Positions 52,107 through 61,132 of a stretch of 64,000 nucleotides of DNA are shown here, piece after piece; positions within the stretch are counted from its first letter, which is position 1; the number at the start of each line of letters is the position of its first letter. The position numbers and the translations under genes are program-made. Origin of the DNA: Hydrogenobacter sp. T-8 (GTDB taxonomy: Bacteria; Aquificota; Aquificia; Aquificales; Aquificaceae). Below the pieces are notes generated by a model. The model saw only the letters and a program-made list of their open reading frames with translations. It was not told where the DNA came from and searched no databases. Where the stretch lies: positions 1,054,001-1,118,000 of the forward strand of contig NZ_CP048795.1 of the NCBI RefSeq assembly GCF_011006175.1. Reading direction: 5' to 3'.

Positions 52107-52853
52107 ATGGATCTCCTTACGGTCATAGGTATTGTGGGAGGGCTTGTAGCTCTTCTTATAGGCGCGGTTCTTAAGGGGGCAAGCATCCTTTTTCTTATTC
52201 AGCCCGCTGCCTTTGTTATAGTAGTCCCTACAACCCTCTTTGCAAGCCTTGTAACCATACCTTTGTCAAAGTTTTCTCTAATCATAGAGGGGCTTAAACT
52301 GGCTTTTAAGGGTGGAGGCAACGAGGTTCTTGAGACAAAGACTCAGCTTGTGGAGTTGGCAAATGTTGTAAGGAAGGAAGGTATGCTTGCTCTTGAAACC
52401 CGTGCGGAGGAGATAGAAGACCCTTTTCTTAGAAGGGCCATAGACCTAATGGTTCTTGGTGTGGATGAGAACGTGCTCGTGGAAAGTCTTGAGGCGGAAA
52501 TAGCAAAAAAAGAAGAAGACTTTGAAATAGCGGTAGAATACTGGAAAAACTCCGCAGAGAGCGCACCTACCTTTGGGCTTGTGGGTGCTGTCTTTGGGCT
52601 CATGAAGGCTCTAAAGAGCCTTGATAATGCTCAAGAACTTGCTTATGGAATATCCGCAGCTTTTGTGGCAACCGTCTATGGTATAACCTTCTCCTATCTT
52701 GTCTTCGGTCCTCTCTCCAAAAAGATTAAGATAAAGTCCAAGGAAGAAATACTAAGAATGTATATGATACTGGATGCTTGTAGAATGATGGTGAGGGGTG
52801 AGAACCCAAGGCTTATAGAAGAAAGGCTCAGCTCTTACGTTGAGGTCAAATAA
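52107..52853 (+). CDS. motA: Flagellar stator protein MotA
   Basis: 248 residues from the ATG at 52107; the frame to 52086 would start upstream of the TATAAT and is rejected. Four transmembrane helices. A large cytoplasmic loop (about 60-150) contains the torque residues, with ALETRAEEIEDPFLRRAIDLMVLG. The C-terminal SAESAPTFGLVGAVFGLMKALKSL is the MotA/PomA signature with the helix-3 prolines. Forms the proton or sodium channel with MotB, whose gene starts at its stop. Confidence 0.95.
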   Translation: MDLLTVIGIVGGLVALLIGAVLKGASILFLIQPAAFVIVVPTTLFASLVTIPLSKFSLIIEGLKLAFKGGGNEVLETKTQLVELANVVRKEGMLALETRAEEIEDPFLRRAIDLMVLGVDENVLVESLEAEIAKKEEDFEIAVEYWKNSAESAPTFGLVGAVFGLMKALKSLDNAQELAYGISAAFVATVYGITFSYLVFGPLSKKIKIKSKEEILRMYMILDACRMMVRGENPRLIEERLSSYVEVK

Positions 52854-53584
52854 TGGCGAGGAAAAAGAAGTGTCCAGAAGAGGTTTCAGAAAGGTGGGCA
52901 ATACCCTATGCGGATTTTCTAACGCTACTTCTTTGTCTTTTTATAGCCCTTTTTGCCATGGCTCAAGCTGGCAAGCAGGCAGCCCTTGAATATGCTCAGG
53001 CTTTTGCAAAGGCTTTTGGTATGAGGCTTGTTCCCTTTCAGGAAACTTTGCCAAAACAGATACTTCCAGAGCCGGTGATTAAAAGGGCGGAGCCAACAGA
53101 AAGGGGCAGAAGAATTCAAAGGCAACTTCAAGAGCTCCAAGAGATGCTAAAAAAGATGGGGCTTGAAGGAGAGTTTAAAATAGCTTACGAAGCTATAGGC
53201 ATAAGGCTAATACTTCAGGAAAAGCTCCTCTTTGAGTCCGGAAGTGCAGATATAAAGCCAGAGATGAGACCTGTGCTTGACAAACTTTACGAAGTAATCA
53301 AAGAGCTTCCAAACCCTGTGGAGGTGGAAGGACATACCGACAATATACCTATATCGACAGAAAGGTTTCCCTCTAACTGGGAGCTGTCTACCGCAAGGGC
53401 GAGCACCATTGTAAGGTATTTCATAGCCAAAGGCATAAACCCAGAAAGGTTAAAGGCATCGGGTTATGCGGACACCAGACCTATAGCTCCCAACACCACT
53501 CCAGAAGGCAAAGCCCAAAACAGAAGAGTAGAAATAGTTATCCTCAACATAAGGGGTTCGGAGCTAACCCAACCTCAACCATAA
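52853..53584 (+). CDS. motB: Flagellar stator protein MotB
   Basis: 243 residues. One transmembrane helix carries the ion-binding Asp in WAIPYADFLTLLLCLFIALFAM. The periplasmic OmpA-like peptidoglycan-binding domain (about 120-235) has VEGHTDNIP, NWELSTARASTIVRYF and NRRVEIVI. It anchors the stator to the cell wall. It converges on the aminotransferase gene with a 41-base overlap. Confidence 0.95.
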   Translation: MARKKKCPEEVSERWAIPYADFLTLLLCLFIALFAMAQAGKQAALEYAQAFAKAFGMRLVPFQETLPKQILPEPVIKRAEPTERGRRIQRQLQELQEMLKKMGLEGEFKIAYEAIGIRLILQEKLLFESGSADIKPEMRPVLDKLYEVIKELPNPVEVEGHTDNIPISTERFPSNWELSTARASTIVRYFIAKGINPERLKASGYADTRPIAPNTTPEGKAQNRRVEIVILNIRGSELTQPQP

Positions 53585-54602
53585 GGCTTTCTGTGATAAA
53601 GTTTATCTCTTCCTCGGTAAGGTAGGGATGGACTGGTATGGAAAAGACTTCTTTTCTGAATTTTTCTGCGTTTGGTGTGGGTAAGTGCTCCGCGCCTCTT
53701 AGCTGGTGCAAAAGATAGCTATAATAGACCCTTGCGTCCACACCCTTTTCCCTTAGTTTTTCCACTATGGCGTCTCTGTCGGGATGCCTTAGGGTATAAA
53801 GATGGTATACGTGGTATGCTCCTTCTCTTTCCACAGGATGGACAAAGCCACCGTTTAAGGATTGCATATACTTAGAGGCGTTCTCCCTTCTTTTTTTGTT
53901 GTGCTCTTCAAGCCTTTTTAGCATAAGGTATCCAATGCCTGCTTGAAACTCGGTTATCCTAACATTAAAGGCAGGGTGGTCTCCAAAGTCTATCCACTTT
54001 TTTATCTCTTTGGCGAGTTCGTCGCTGTTTGTGGCTATTGCACCACCTTCTCCCATAGGTAGGTTCTTGGAGGCATAAAAGCTAAAGGCGGAGATATGCC
54101 CGAAAGAGCCAGCCCTTTTGCCCTTCCAAAGAGCTCCGTGAGCTTGAGCGGAATCTTCAAGCACATAAAAGCCATATCTTTCAGAGAGCCACATAATGGC
54201 GTCCATATCCGCAGTCTGTCCGTATAGATGCACGGGTATAACCACCTTTGGTCTGTATTTTTTTACCGCATCCTCAAGTTGCTCAGGGTCCATGGTATAG
54301 TAGCTGTCCACATCCACTACCACTGGCACACCACCCGCAAGATAGACCGCATCAATGGTTGCCATAAAACTCATGGCAGGGACTATTACCCTTTCTCCCT
54401 CAACACCAAGAGCCTTCAAAGCTATAAAGAGAGCCACAGTCCCAGAGCAAACAGTAAATACGTGCTCTACACCAAGGTATTTGGCAAACTCCTCTTGAAA
54501 GAGAGAAGTCCACTTACCCCTTGTTATCTGCCCACTTTCCAATATCTCAAGGACAAGCTCTTTTTCCTCCTGTGTAAACCTCTGCTCAATAATTTTAATC
54601 AT
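53544..54602 (-). CDS. DegT/DnrJ/EryC1-family sugar aminotransferase
   Basis: 352 residues, PLP-dependent. The PLP Lys is in SFYASKNLPMGEGG, the phosphate and Asp regions are TVCSGTVALFIALKAL and VLEDSAQAHGA. Such enzymes aminate keto-sugar nucleotides for O-antigen or glycoprotein sugars. No other sugar gene is adjacent, so the exact product is not readable. TATATT (54617-54612) ends 9 bases before the ATG. Confidence 0.9.
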   Translation of the reverse strand: MIKIIEQRFTQEEKELVLEILESGQITRGKWTSLFQEEFAKYLGVEHVFTVCSGTVALFIALKALGVEGERVIVPAMSFMATIDAVYLAGGVPVVVDVDSYYTMDPEQLEDAVKKYRPKVVIPVHLYGQTADMDAIMWLSERYGFYVLEDSAQAHGALWKGKRAGSFGHISAFSFYASKNLPMGEGGAIATNSDELAKEIKKWIDFGDHPAFNVRITEFQAGIGYLMLKRLEEHNKKRRENASKYMQSLNGGFVHPVEREGAYHVYHLYTLRHPDRDAIVEKLREKGVDARVYYSYLLHQLRGAEHLPTPNAEKFRKEVFSIPVHPYLTEEEINFITESLMVEVGLAPNPLC

Positions 54603-54681
54603 AATCAGACCAATATATGCCTAATGCCTTTGCAAAGTTGCGAAGGGTAAATTATATCAAATCCATAACAGTTGCAAACTT

Positions 54682-56862
54682 TCACAAAAGCTTAAGCAAA
54701 GTTTCCAACTTCTCCGCATCAGTGAAGCTTGTAGACAAGTCCGCAGTAGGATGTCCATAAAGACCACAAAGGGTAACCACTTTGGTGTCCGTGTGCTTTT
54801 TCAAAAGCCTTATTACAAAGTCTGTCCTGTAGCAATGGACTCCCACAAGCACCGTTAGGTCATGTTTCCCGTGCAGGACCGCATGGTGTGGGTTTGGTGG
54901 GTCCATCTCCACCGCAGGGTCATACTTTTTGAGCTTTGGTCTGTAGTCAGGTAAGACCTTTACATTAAACTTCCCTACCTTTTCTATCAGTTCCCTTACA
55001 AGCCTTGCCTTATTTTGTAGCTCCTTATCTCCAAAGTCCCAAAAGAGCAAGGGTCCCACCACCAGCGTGGGTCTTTCCGACTCCCTTATCCACTTTGCAA
55101 GGGTTTCAAAGGCTTGCTGGTAGCTAAGGACTTCTTCTCCTATGGTTGCCTCCCCGAGGAAAACCTCCCTTTGCATAGAGGTTCTTGTCCTGTCCTCCTC
55201 AGGCGTCGGCACTGCCTTAGGCTTTTTGTAATAGGAGGGTTTAAAGTCCACAAGGTAAGGTGAAAAGTCAAAGCTAAGCTCCCTTTTGCCAACCTCCTCT
55301 TTCACATCTTCCTTTATGGAAAGGCTCTTGTAGAGGTCTTCTTTTATAAGGTCAAGCTCCACTGTAAACTCTCCATGATATGCCTTTTCTTCCTCTTCCA
55401 CTCCAAGACTGTAGCAAGTGGTCCCTACTATATCAAAAAGCACACCTTTTGCACCCTCTTGAGAAGCCCTTCTGAATATCTCATACCGCTTTTCGTAAAA
55501 CTCATAACAGCAATGTCCTATATAGGTGTATCCATTCTGAGCACACCAAAGGAGCGTATCCCTCAAAAGCTCAAAGGAGGTTATAGTAATAGGTATCATG
55601 CCCTTTTGGTAGGCAAGCCTGTAGGCATCTCCTACCGTGCAACCTCCACACTCCCCACAGTCATCAAGATGTCTGTAGTCGCACCAGCGAGGCTTAGCAC
55701 AGTAAGGCAGAAGCATAACCTTAGCCTTTTCTATGTTTTCTATAAGCCCACCACCTATGGACGCTATTATGTTATTCAGTCTTTTTTTTTCTATACCCAA
55801 GTCTATTCCCTCTGTTTTTCTGAGAGGAAAGAGCACCGCCTCTACAAGGTCTTCCACGGTGAGGTTTAGCCCTTCCCAGTCCCTTTGAGAGAAGAACTCC
55901 CTTATTCTCTTTTCCACATCCACTATGGGTGTGTGCTTTAGATAAGCCTCAAGGTCGTATATGAGCCTTTGAGGTCTCACGAAAAAGTCTCCGTTTATTA
56001 TTACCTGTTGGAGGACTTTGCTCTGCAGGTCCACCTTGGCGGAAACCCTAAAAGTCCCCCCAGGACATCTGTATATACCAAAGAGCATTTCACTATCTTC
56101 AGGTGCCTTCTTTACATGATAGACCCAATCATCACTTCTAAAATAGTCCCTTTTTTCTTCAAGCAGCCTTATCTCCTCCTGTGTGAGGTCTCCCCACTCA
56201 AATTCAATGTTGAGTTCTTCCCTTAGACCCTCAAGGAGTGCGGAAAAAACCTCTTCCTTGGGAGGCAAATATCCCAAAGCCCTCTTTACCCACTCAACCC
56301 TGTCCTCTGCGGATTTTATACCCTTTGAGGTGAGCTTTTCCACAGGAATCTGCAATGACTTTAGCATCCTTTCCACGTTAAAGTCCATAAGCACTGTTCC
56401 TTGATATAGGAAAGCTCTGCCTTCAAAAACTCCACCTGTGCCAGATATCTTTCTGCCCTCCACCTCTATGTCATTTCTTGGTCTAAACTCCGCCCTTATT
56501 CCAAGTTTTTGAAGTCCCTTTGCCACACCGGTGCATATTTTCCTTGTAAGCTCTTCGTAGCTAAGGTTTCCAAGCTGGTCGGTGGTGGCTATAACCTCCC
56601 ACCCTATCTGCGTTTCGTCAAAGTATATGGCACCACCGCCTGTTATCCTTCTTCCTACCTCTATGCCCTCTCTTTGTGTATATTCAAGCCTTACCTCTTG
56701 CTCCACAGCTTGATGAAAGCCCACAAGCACACACTCAGGTTTAAACTGCAAAAACCTTATAGTGGGTGGAATTTTGCCCTCGGACATTAAGTCCAGCATT
56801 ATCCTATCAAGTGCTATGTTCTCATAGTGAGGTCTTTGACCTGTATACAAAACTCGCCACAT
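54682..56862 (-). CDS. Lipoate-protein ligase fused to DUF116 and a CdhB-like domain
   Basis: 726 residues in three parts. Residues 1-240 are an LplA-type ligase with RRITGGGAIYFD and the adenylate Lys in GRKISGTGG (K138); 240-330 look like the accessory lipoate-ligase C-terminal domain. Residues about 345-500 match DUF116, with Cys at 388, 394, 402, 405, 408 and again 440, 451, 452, a probable metal or Fe-S site. Residues about 575-726 resemble the Rossmann-like epsilon (CdhB) subunit of CO dehydrogenase. Attachment of octanoate or lipoate to a carrier protein is the likely core role; Aquificaceae use lipoate in glycine cleavage and in the sulfur-oxidising sHdr system. The fusion's purpose is unknown. 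AAAGGAGG precedes the ATG. Confidence 0.8.
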   Translation of the reverse strand: MWRVLYTGQRPHYENIALDRIMLDLMSEGKIPPTIRFLQFKPECVLVGFHQAVEQEVRLEYTQREGIEVGRRITGGGAIYFDETQIGWEVIATTDQLGNLSYEELTRKICTGVAKGLQKLGIRAEFRPRNDIEVEGRKISGTGGVFEGRAFLYQGTVLMDFNVERMLKSLQIPVEKLTSKGIKSAEDRVEWVKRALGYLPPKEEVFSALLEGLREELNIEFEWGDLTQEEIRLLEEKRDYFRSDDWVYHVKKAPEDSEMLFGIYRCPGGTFRVSAKVDLQSKVLQQVIINGDFFVRPQRLIYDLEAYLKHTPIVDVEKRIREFFSQRDWEGLNLTVEDLVEAVLFPLRKTEGIDLGIEKKRLNNIIASIGGGLIENIEKAKVMLLPYCAKPRWCDYRHLDDCGECGGCTVGDAYRLAYQKGMIPITITSFELLRDTLLWCAQNGYTYIGHCCYEFYEKRYEIFRRASQEGAKGVLFDIVGTTCYSLGVEEEEKAYHGEFTVELDLIKEDLYKSLSIKEDVKEEVGKRELSFDFSPYLVDFKPSYYKKPKAVPTPEEDRTRTSMQREVFLGEATIGEEVLSYQQAFETLAKWIRESERPTLVVGPLLFWDFGDKELQNKARLVRELIEKVGKFNVKVLPDYRPKLKKYDPAVEMDPPNPHHAVLHGKHDLTVLVGVHCYRTDFVIRLLKKHTDTKVVTLCGLYGHPTADLSTSFTDAEKLETLLKLL

Positions 56863-56970
56863 ACCTGCCTCCTTTTTAAGTTCAAGTAAATTTTAGGCTT
56901 TTGTGTAGTTTGTTTTTGTGATATGCGTCAGATTATTTCAAGAAAGGCTGTGGTAGGCTTTTAACAGGTT

Positions 56971-57903
56971 ATGAGTTTTCTCGCCAAGTTTCAAAGCCTT
57001 TGGGTCATCTTTGCAGTCCTCTTGGGTTTGTATTTGAGTAGGTTTGAGGTTATAAGGGAAGTCTCTGGCTACCTTATAACGCCCTCTTTGGTTCTTATGC
57101 TCTTTGGTCTATTTCTTGGCATGCCCCTTAGGGAAGTGTTAGATGCTTACAGAAACCGTAGGTTTTTCTTTATAAGCCTAATGGTTAACTTTCTCATTAC
57201 CCCTGCGGTTGCATATCTTCTTGGGTATATATTCCTAAGGGAAAATACAGCCCTCTGGATAGGCTTTGTGATGCTCTTAGTCACTCCTTGCACTGACTGG
57301 TATCTTATCTTCACCGCCATGGCAGGTGGAAACCTACCCCTTAGCACCTCCATACTTCCTGTGAACTTTTTTATGCAGGTAGCCCTTTTGCCCCTTTATC
57401 TGGAGCTGTTCTTTTCTAAGGAAGGCTTTGTTAACCTCTGGTCTATTTTGGAAAGCATAGCCTTTGTGATAGTGTTGCCCCTTCTTACTGCCCAAGCTCT
57501 CAGAAGGTTAAGGTTTTCGGAGAGGCTTTCCTTCTTAGCGAGTTTTCAAAGCCTTTTTCTCTTCATTGCCATCGTATCCATGTTTGCCTCTCAAGGTCAG
57601 GCTATAACCCACAAGCCATTTTTGCTTTTGAAGATGCTTACGCCTCTTCTTATCTTCTTTCTCTTTGCCTTTTTAGTAGGTGTTTTTCTTGGACGCCTCA
57701 TACTCAGGAGCTACCAGAACACTGCCAGCTTGACCCTTACCCTAATGGCAAGGAACTCACCCATAGCTTTGGCTATAGCCCTTACCGCCTTTGAGAACGA
57801 ACCCCTTATAGCCCTTGCCTTAGTGATAGGACCCTTGGTAGAACTGCCCGTGCTCTTTTTAGCAGTAAGAGGGCTTTTACTCTTAAAGAAATTGAGCTTA
57901 TAA
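56971..57903 (+). CDS. ACR3/BASS-family membrane transporter
   Basis: 310 residues and ten predicted transmembrane helices. LLVTPCTDWYLIFTAMAGGN resembles the conserved Cys motif of ACR3 arsenite carriers (usually APCTAMV) but with Asp after Thr, as in a branch of uncharacterised members. NSPIALAIALTAF is the second family motif. Arsenite efflux or anion export is possible. Its stop codon forms part of the putative -10 of argH. Confidence 0.75.
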   Translation: MSFLAKFQSLWVIFAVLLGLYLSRFEVIREVSGYLITPSLVLMLFGLFLGMPLREVLDAYRNRRFFFISLMVNFLITPAVAYLLGYIFLRENTALWIGFVMLLVTPCTDWYLIFTAMAGGNLPLSTSILPVNFFMQVALLPLYLELFFSKEGFVNLWSILESIAFVIVLPLLTAQALRRLRFSERLSFLASFQSLFLFIAIVSMFASQGQAITHKPFLLLKMLTPLLIFFLFAFLVGVFLGRLILRSYQNTASLTLTLMARNSPIALAIALTAFENEPLIALALVIGPLVELPVLFLAVRGLLLLKKLSL

Positions 57904-57904
57904 T
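57899..57904 (+). promoter_or_regulatory. Putative -10 element of argH overlapping an upstream stop codon
   Basis: TATAAT at 57899-57904 contains the TAA of the transporter gene and ends 6 bases before the argH ATG at 57911. TTTTAC at 57875-57880 lies 18 bases upstream. No Shine-Dalgarno; a leaderless transcript is expected. Confidence 0.5.
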
Positions 57905-57910
57905 TTCCCC

Positions 57911-59287
57911 ATGCAGAAGCCCTGGGAAGGCAGGTTTAAAGAAAAAACAGAGGAGTTTGTGGAGAGGTTTACCCAGTCGGTAAGTTTTGACAAGGAGCTT
58001 GCCCTGTGGGATATAAAACAAAGCAAAGCCCACGTAAAGACCCTACAAAAGGCTGGAGTGCTTACAGAAGAAGAAGCCCAAAAACTCCTTCTTGGTCTTG
58101 AAGACATAGAAAAGGACATAAAGGAAGGAAGTTTTGACTTCAAGCAGGAGCTGGAAGATGTGCATATGAACATAGAGGCGGAGCTCATAAGAAGGCTTGG
58201 AGAAGTGGGAGGAAAGCTACACACCGCAAGAAGCAGAAACGACCAAGTGGCTACCGACGAAAGACTATACATAAAGGACAAGCTCACAGAGGTTATCCAA
58301 AGTCTAAGAGCTCTCAGAAAAGAGCTCGTGAAATTAGCGGAAAGGTCCGTAGATATCCTACTGCCTTCCTACACTCACCTTCAGAGGGCTCAACCTATAA
58401 GGCTTGCTCACTACTTTCTTGCCTACAGAGAGATGTTTCTAAGCGACGAGCAAAGGTTTATAAACGCCTATAGAAGTGCGGACTGTTTACCCCTTGGCTC
58501 TGGAGCGTCCGCAGGCGTAGACTTTCCACTGGATAGGTTTTATACCGCAGAGCTCTTAGGCTTTGGTAGGCTCTGTAGAAACTCCCTGCAGGCAACTGCA
58601 GAGAGGGACTTTATACTTGATGTGTTATACGCCTGTGCGGTTTGTGGCATGAGGCTTTCAAGGCTTTCAGAAGACTTGATAATCTGGTCTACAGAGGAGT
58701 TTGGCTTTGTGGACCTACCCGATAGGCTATGCACTGGAAGCTCCATAATGCCTCAGAAGAAAAACCCAGATGTGCTTGAACTAATAAGAGGCAAAACTGG
58801 AAGGCTTTATGGAAATCTTATGAACCTTTTGGTGGTCCTAAAGGGTCTTCCCATGGCATACAACAGAGACCTACAAGAGGACAAAGAACCCCTCTTTGAT
58901 AGCTTAAGGACTATAAAGGACTGTATTGAAGGTATGACGCTTGTGTTAGAAGGTATGAGTATAAGGACAGACAGGATGGAAAAAGCAAGCGGAGGCTTTA
59001 CCCTCATGACAGACCTTGCCAATTACTTGGTCTTGAAAGGAATCCCCTTTAGGCAGGCACATAAAACCGCAGGCTCAATAACCGCCTACCTTCTTGAAAA
59101 GGGTAAAAGACCAGAGGAGCTTACCCTTGAAGAGCTAAGGAGCTTTTCTGAGCTTTACCAAGAGGATGCCTTGGAGCTTTTGAGACCAGATAGGGTAGCG
59201 GACAGGAGAAAAACCTACGGCGGGACTGCAAGGGAAGAAGTTTTAAAAAGGCTACAAGTAGCTAAAAGGGAGGAAGGCATACCATGA
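57911..59287 (+). CDS. argH: Argininosuccinate lyase ArgH
   Basis: Last step of arginine synthesis. Fumarase-superfamily signatures: DVHMNIEAEL, TARSRNDQVATD, LPSYTHLQRAQP, and the mobile loop TGSSIMPQKKNPD with the catalytic Ser. Length (458) is standard. It overlaps the small membrane protein gene by 4 bases. Confidence 0.97.
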   Translation: MQKPWEGRFKEKTEEFVERFTQSVSFDKELALWDIKQSKAHVKTLQKAGVLTEEEAQKLLLGLEDIEKDIKEGSFDFKQELEDVHMNIEAELIRRLGEVGGKLHTARSRNDQVATDERLYIKDKLTEVIQSLRALRKELVKLAERSVDILLPSYTHLQRAQPIRLAHYFLAYREMFLSDEQRFINAYRSADCLPLGSGASAGVDFPLDRFYTAELLGFGRLCRNSLQATAERDFILDVLYACAVCGMRLSRLSEDLIIWSTEEFGFVDLPDRLCTGSSIMPQKKNPDVLELIRGKTGRLYGNLMNLLVVLKGLPMAYNRDLQEDKEPLFDSLRTIKDCIEGMTLVLEGMSIRTDRMEKASGGFTLMTDLANYLVLKGIPFRQAHKTAGSITAYLLEKGKRPEELTLEELRSFSELYQEDALELLRPDRVADRRKTYGGTAREEVLKRLQVAKREEGIP

Positions 59288-59508
59288 AGATGGTTCTGGT
59301 TTTTATTCTTCTCATAATAATTGCAGGAATATCTGGCACTATAGTATTCCTCAATCAGGAAAAGGTTATGTTGGTGCTTACGCCAACCTTTAGAGATGTA
59401 TACTACATAGTCCCTCCAATCCCTCTGGGACTTTTGGTAGTTTTGAGTTTCTTTGTAGGTCTCTTCATAGGCTACGTAGGTGGAGTTATATCTAAATTCT
59501 TCAAGTAG
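59284..59508 (+). CDS. LapA-like small membrane protein (DUF1049)
   Basis: 74 residues with two transmembrane helices and the NQEKVMLVLTP...PLGLLVVLSFFVGLFIGY pattern of the lipopolysaccharide assembly protein A domain. Function in this organism unknown. Translationally coupled to argH. Confidence 0.7.
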   Translation: MKMVLVFILLIIIAGISGTIVFLNQEKVMLVLTPTFRDVYYIVPPIPLGLLVVLSFFVGLFIGYVGGVISKFFK

Positions 59509-59510
59509 AG

Positions 59511-60348
59511 TTATAGATTGAACTCCTCCTTTAAAACGTGGAGCAAGTCTTCAGCAACTACAAGTTTTTTAAACAAAATCAGTTACCTCGTCTGGCACAT
59601 AGCCGAGCCTACATTCTATGAGACTTAAAACCATCTCTTGGGTGGACTTTAAAAGACCTTCCTCAAGACCGATTTGCTCGCCTTCCTTAAGCCCAAGCCT
59701 ATATAGAATATCCTTTTTCAGCCTTCTCTTTGGCAATTTTATATCCTCAGGTCTAACCGCTATAGGCACATGCTTGACATCCTCCGTGAGCCTTATCCTT
59801 AAGTTAGGTCGCAGTTCTGTTAGTGTCAATGCTTTCAGTAGATAGTCCTTCCTTTCTTCCTCGTTCATCCCTTCCATAGTCCTTATGAGTTTCTCTATCA
59901 GATATGCCTCGTCCTCTACCTTACACAAACAAGCTAAAAGCCTATCCATAGGGTCTGGGCTTTCCAAAAGCACTTTGCAGTCTATCTGCCTTATGTCAAT
60001 CATCTCGTAGCTAAAGCTAAGGTTTCTAAGCCTTAGCCTTGACTTCATTCTTAGTTTTCTGTTTCCCACATACACAAGGAGCTGTTTTATAGGACTGCTT
60101 GGATATCTCTCTAATATGGCAAGGTAATAGCGTAGCATTCTAAAGGGCATGTTAGTGTCGTTAAAGGACTGGAACTCTATATGCAGTATGCTTTCATCCT
60201 CAAGCCTTGCTAAAAAGTCCACTCTTAACTCTGTGGAAGGGAAGTTGGTGGGTAGCAGTTCCTTTATGGGTGCGGGTGCGAGTATTTTGCTTAGTCTGTG
60301 TGGGATTTCTTCAAAAACATCCTTTAAAACTATGTCCTTTGAAGACAC
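59511..60348 (-). pseudogene. Rpn/PD-(D/E)XK transposase-like nuclease with a 3' frameshift
   Basis: The intact frame runs from a GTG at 60348 to a TAA at 59571-59569 (259 residues). An N-terminal PD-(D/E)XK-like core reads RVDFLARLEDESILHIEFQ, giving the Asp and Glu-x-Gln of recombination-promoting nucleases. Just past the stop, in the next frame, the sequence continues for about 18 residues (beginning KKLVVAEDLL) to a TAA at 59511, which matches the style of this protein. One extra base in the TTT/AAAAAA run at the stop would explain it. It may be a recent mutation or a sequencing error; the core is intact and may still work. TATAAT (60359-60354) ends 5 bases before the GTG. Confidence 0.65.
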
Positions 60349-60409
60349 GGGAAATTATAGCACACTACTTGCAACCTACATTAAAATATAAACTGGGGAG
60401 GATGAAGGT

Positions 60410-61132
60410 ATGGCGATAGAATACCAGCCCTTATACATACTATCAAGCGGAATGCTACTCCAACAGAGAAAGTTGGAAACCATAACCAACAACCTTGCAA
60501 ACGTGGACACGCCAGCCTTTAAGAAAGACCTAATTTTGGCAAGCCTCTGGGAAACTCCTATGGGTCAGAGCTTTCCAGACATTGACCCACAAAACCCAAG
60601 CAACAACTTTTTGTATCCAGTCGTAGAGAGAATCTTTACAGACCTCTCTCAGGGTGCTATAAAACAGACGGGCAACCCGCTTGACCTTGCCATAGAGGGC
60701 AATGGCTTTTTTGCGGTTAGAAGTGGTCAAGAGGTGCTATATACAAGAAAGGGAAACTTTAGGCTGGACGCAGAAAGCTATCTTGTCAATGAGCTTGGCT
60801 ACAGAGTGCTTGATACAAACCTCAATGAGATAAGGCTGGAAGGGCAACCAACTTTTGGTATTGATGGTTCTGTGTTTGTGAACGGTCAGCAAATTGCTAC
60901 TATCGGTGTGTTTGAGCTTCAAAACCCTCAGAAAATAGGAAGAGACCTCTTTACAGGTCAGGCTCAGCCTGCTCAAGGCTATAGGCTCATGCAAGGCTTT
61001 CTTGAACTTTCCAATGTGAACCCTATTCTTGAAATGGCAAAGCTTATTCAAACCCACAGAGCTCACGAGGTTTATTCCAATCTTATAAGGTCTCTTGACG
61101 CCATTTATGAGAGGTTTAACCAGAGCTTTTAA
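60410..61132 (+). CDS. flgF: Flagellar proximal rod protein FlgF
   Basis: 240 residues. N-terminal SSGMLLQQRKLETITNNLANVDTPAFKKD and C-terminal LSNVNPILEMAKLIQTHRAHEVYSN are rod-protein signatures. GNPLDLAIEGNGFFAVR is shared with FlgG. It lacks the extra length of hook protein. FlgF forms the proximal rod; it is isolated from flgG (24789), in line with dispersed flagellar genes. GGGGAGG is the ribosome binding site. Confidence 0.9.
   Translation: MAIEYQPLYILSSGMLLQQRKLETITNNLANVDTPAFKKDLILASLWETPMGQSFPDIDPQNPSNNFLYPVVERIFTDLSQGAIKQTGNPLDLAIEGNGFFAVRSGQEVLYTRKGNFRLDAESYLVNELGYRVLDTNLNEIRLEGQPTFGIDGSVFVNGQQIATIGVFELQNPQKIGRDLFTGQAQPAQGYRLMQGFLELSNVNPILEMAKLIQTHRAHEVYSNLIRSLDAIYERFNQSF

Noticed and set aside
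53544-53584. Frameshift at the overlapping ends of motB and the aminotransferase gene
   Set aside because: Both proteins end at normal family length; a long convergent overlap is common in this window (also 15676-15710 and 40792-40820).
54603-54681. Possible CRISPR repeat remnant (sequence near GTTGCAAACTTTC)
   Set aside because: Only one copy, with an imperfect inverted neighbour; no array, no cas gene.
59511-60348. Insertion sequence
   Set aside because: The Rpn-type nuclease is transposase-like only in fold; no terminal inverted repeats or target duplication are visible around it.
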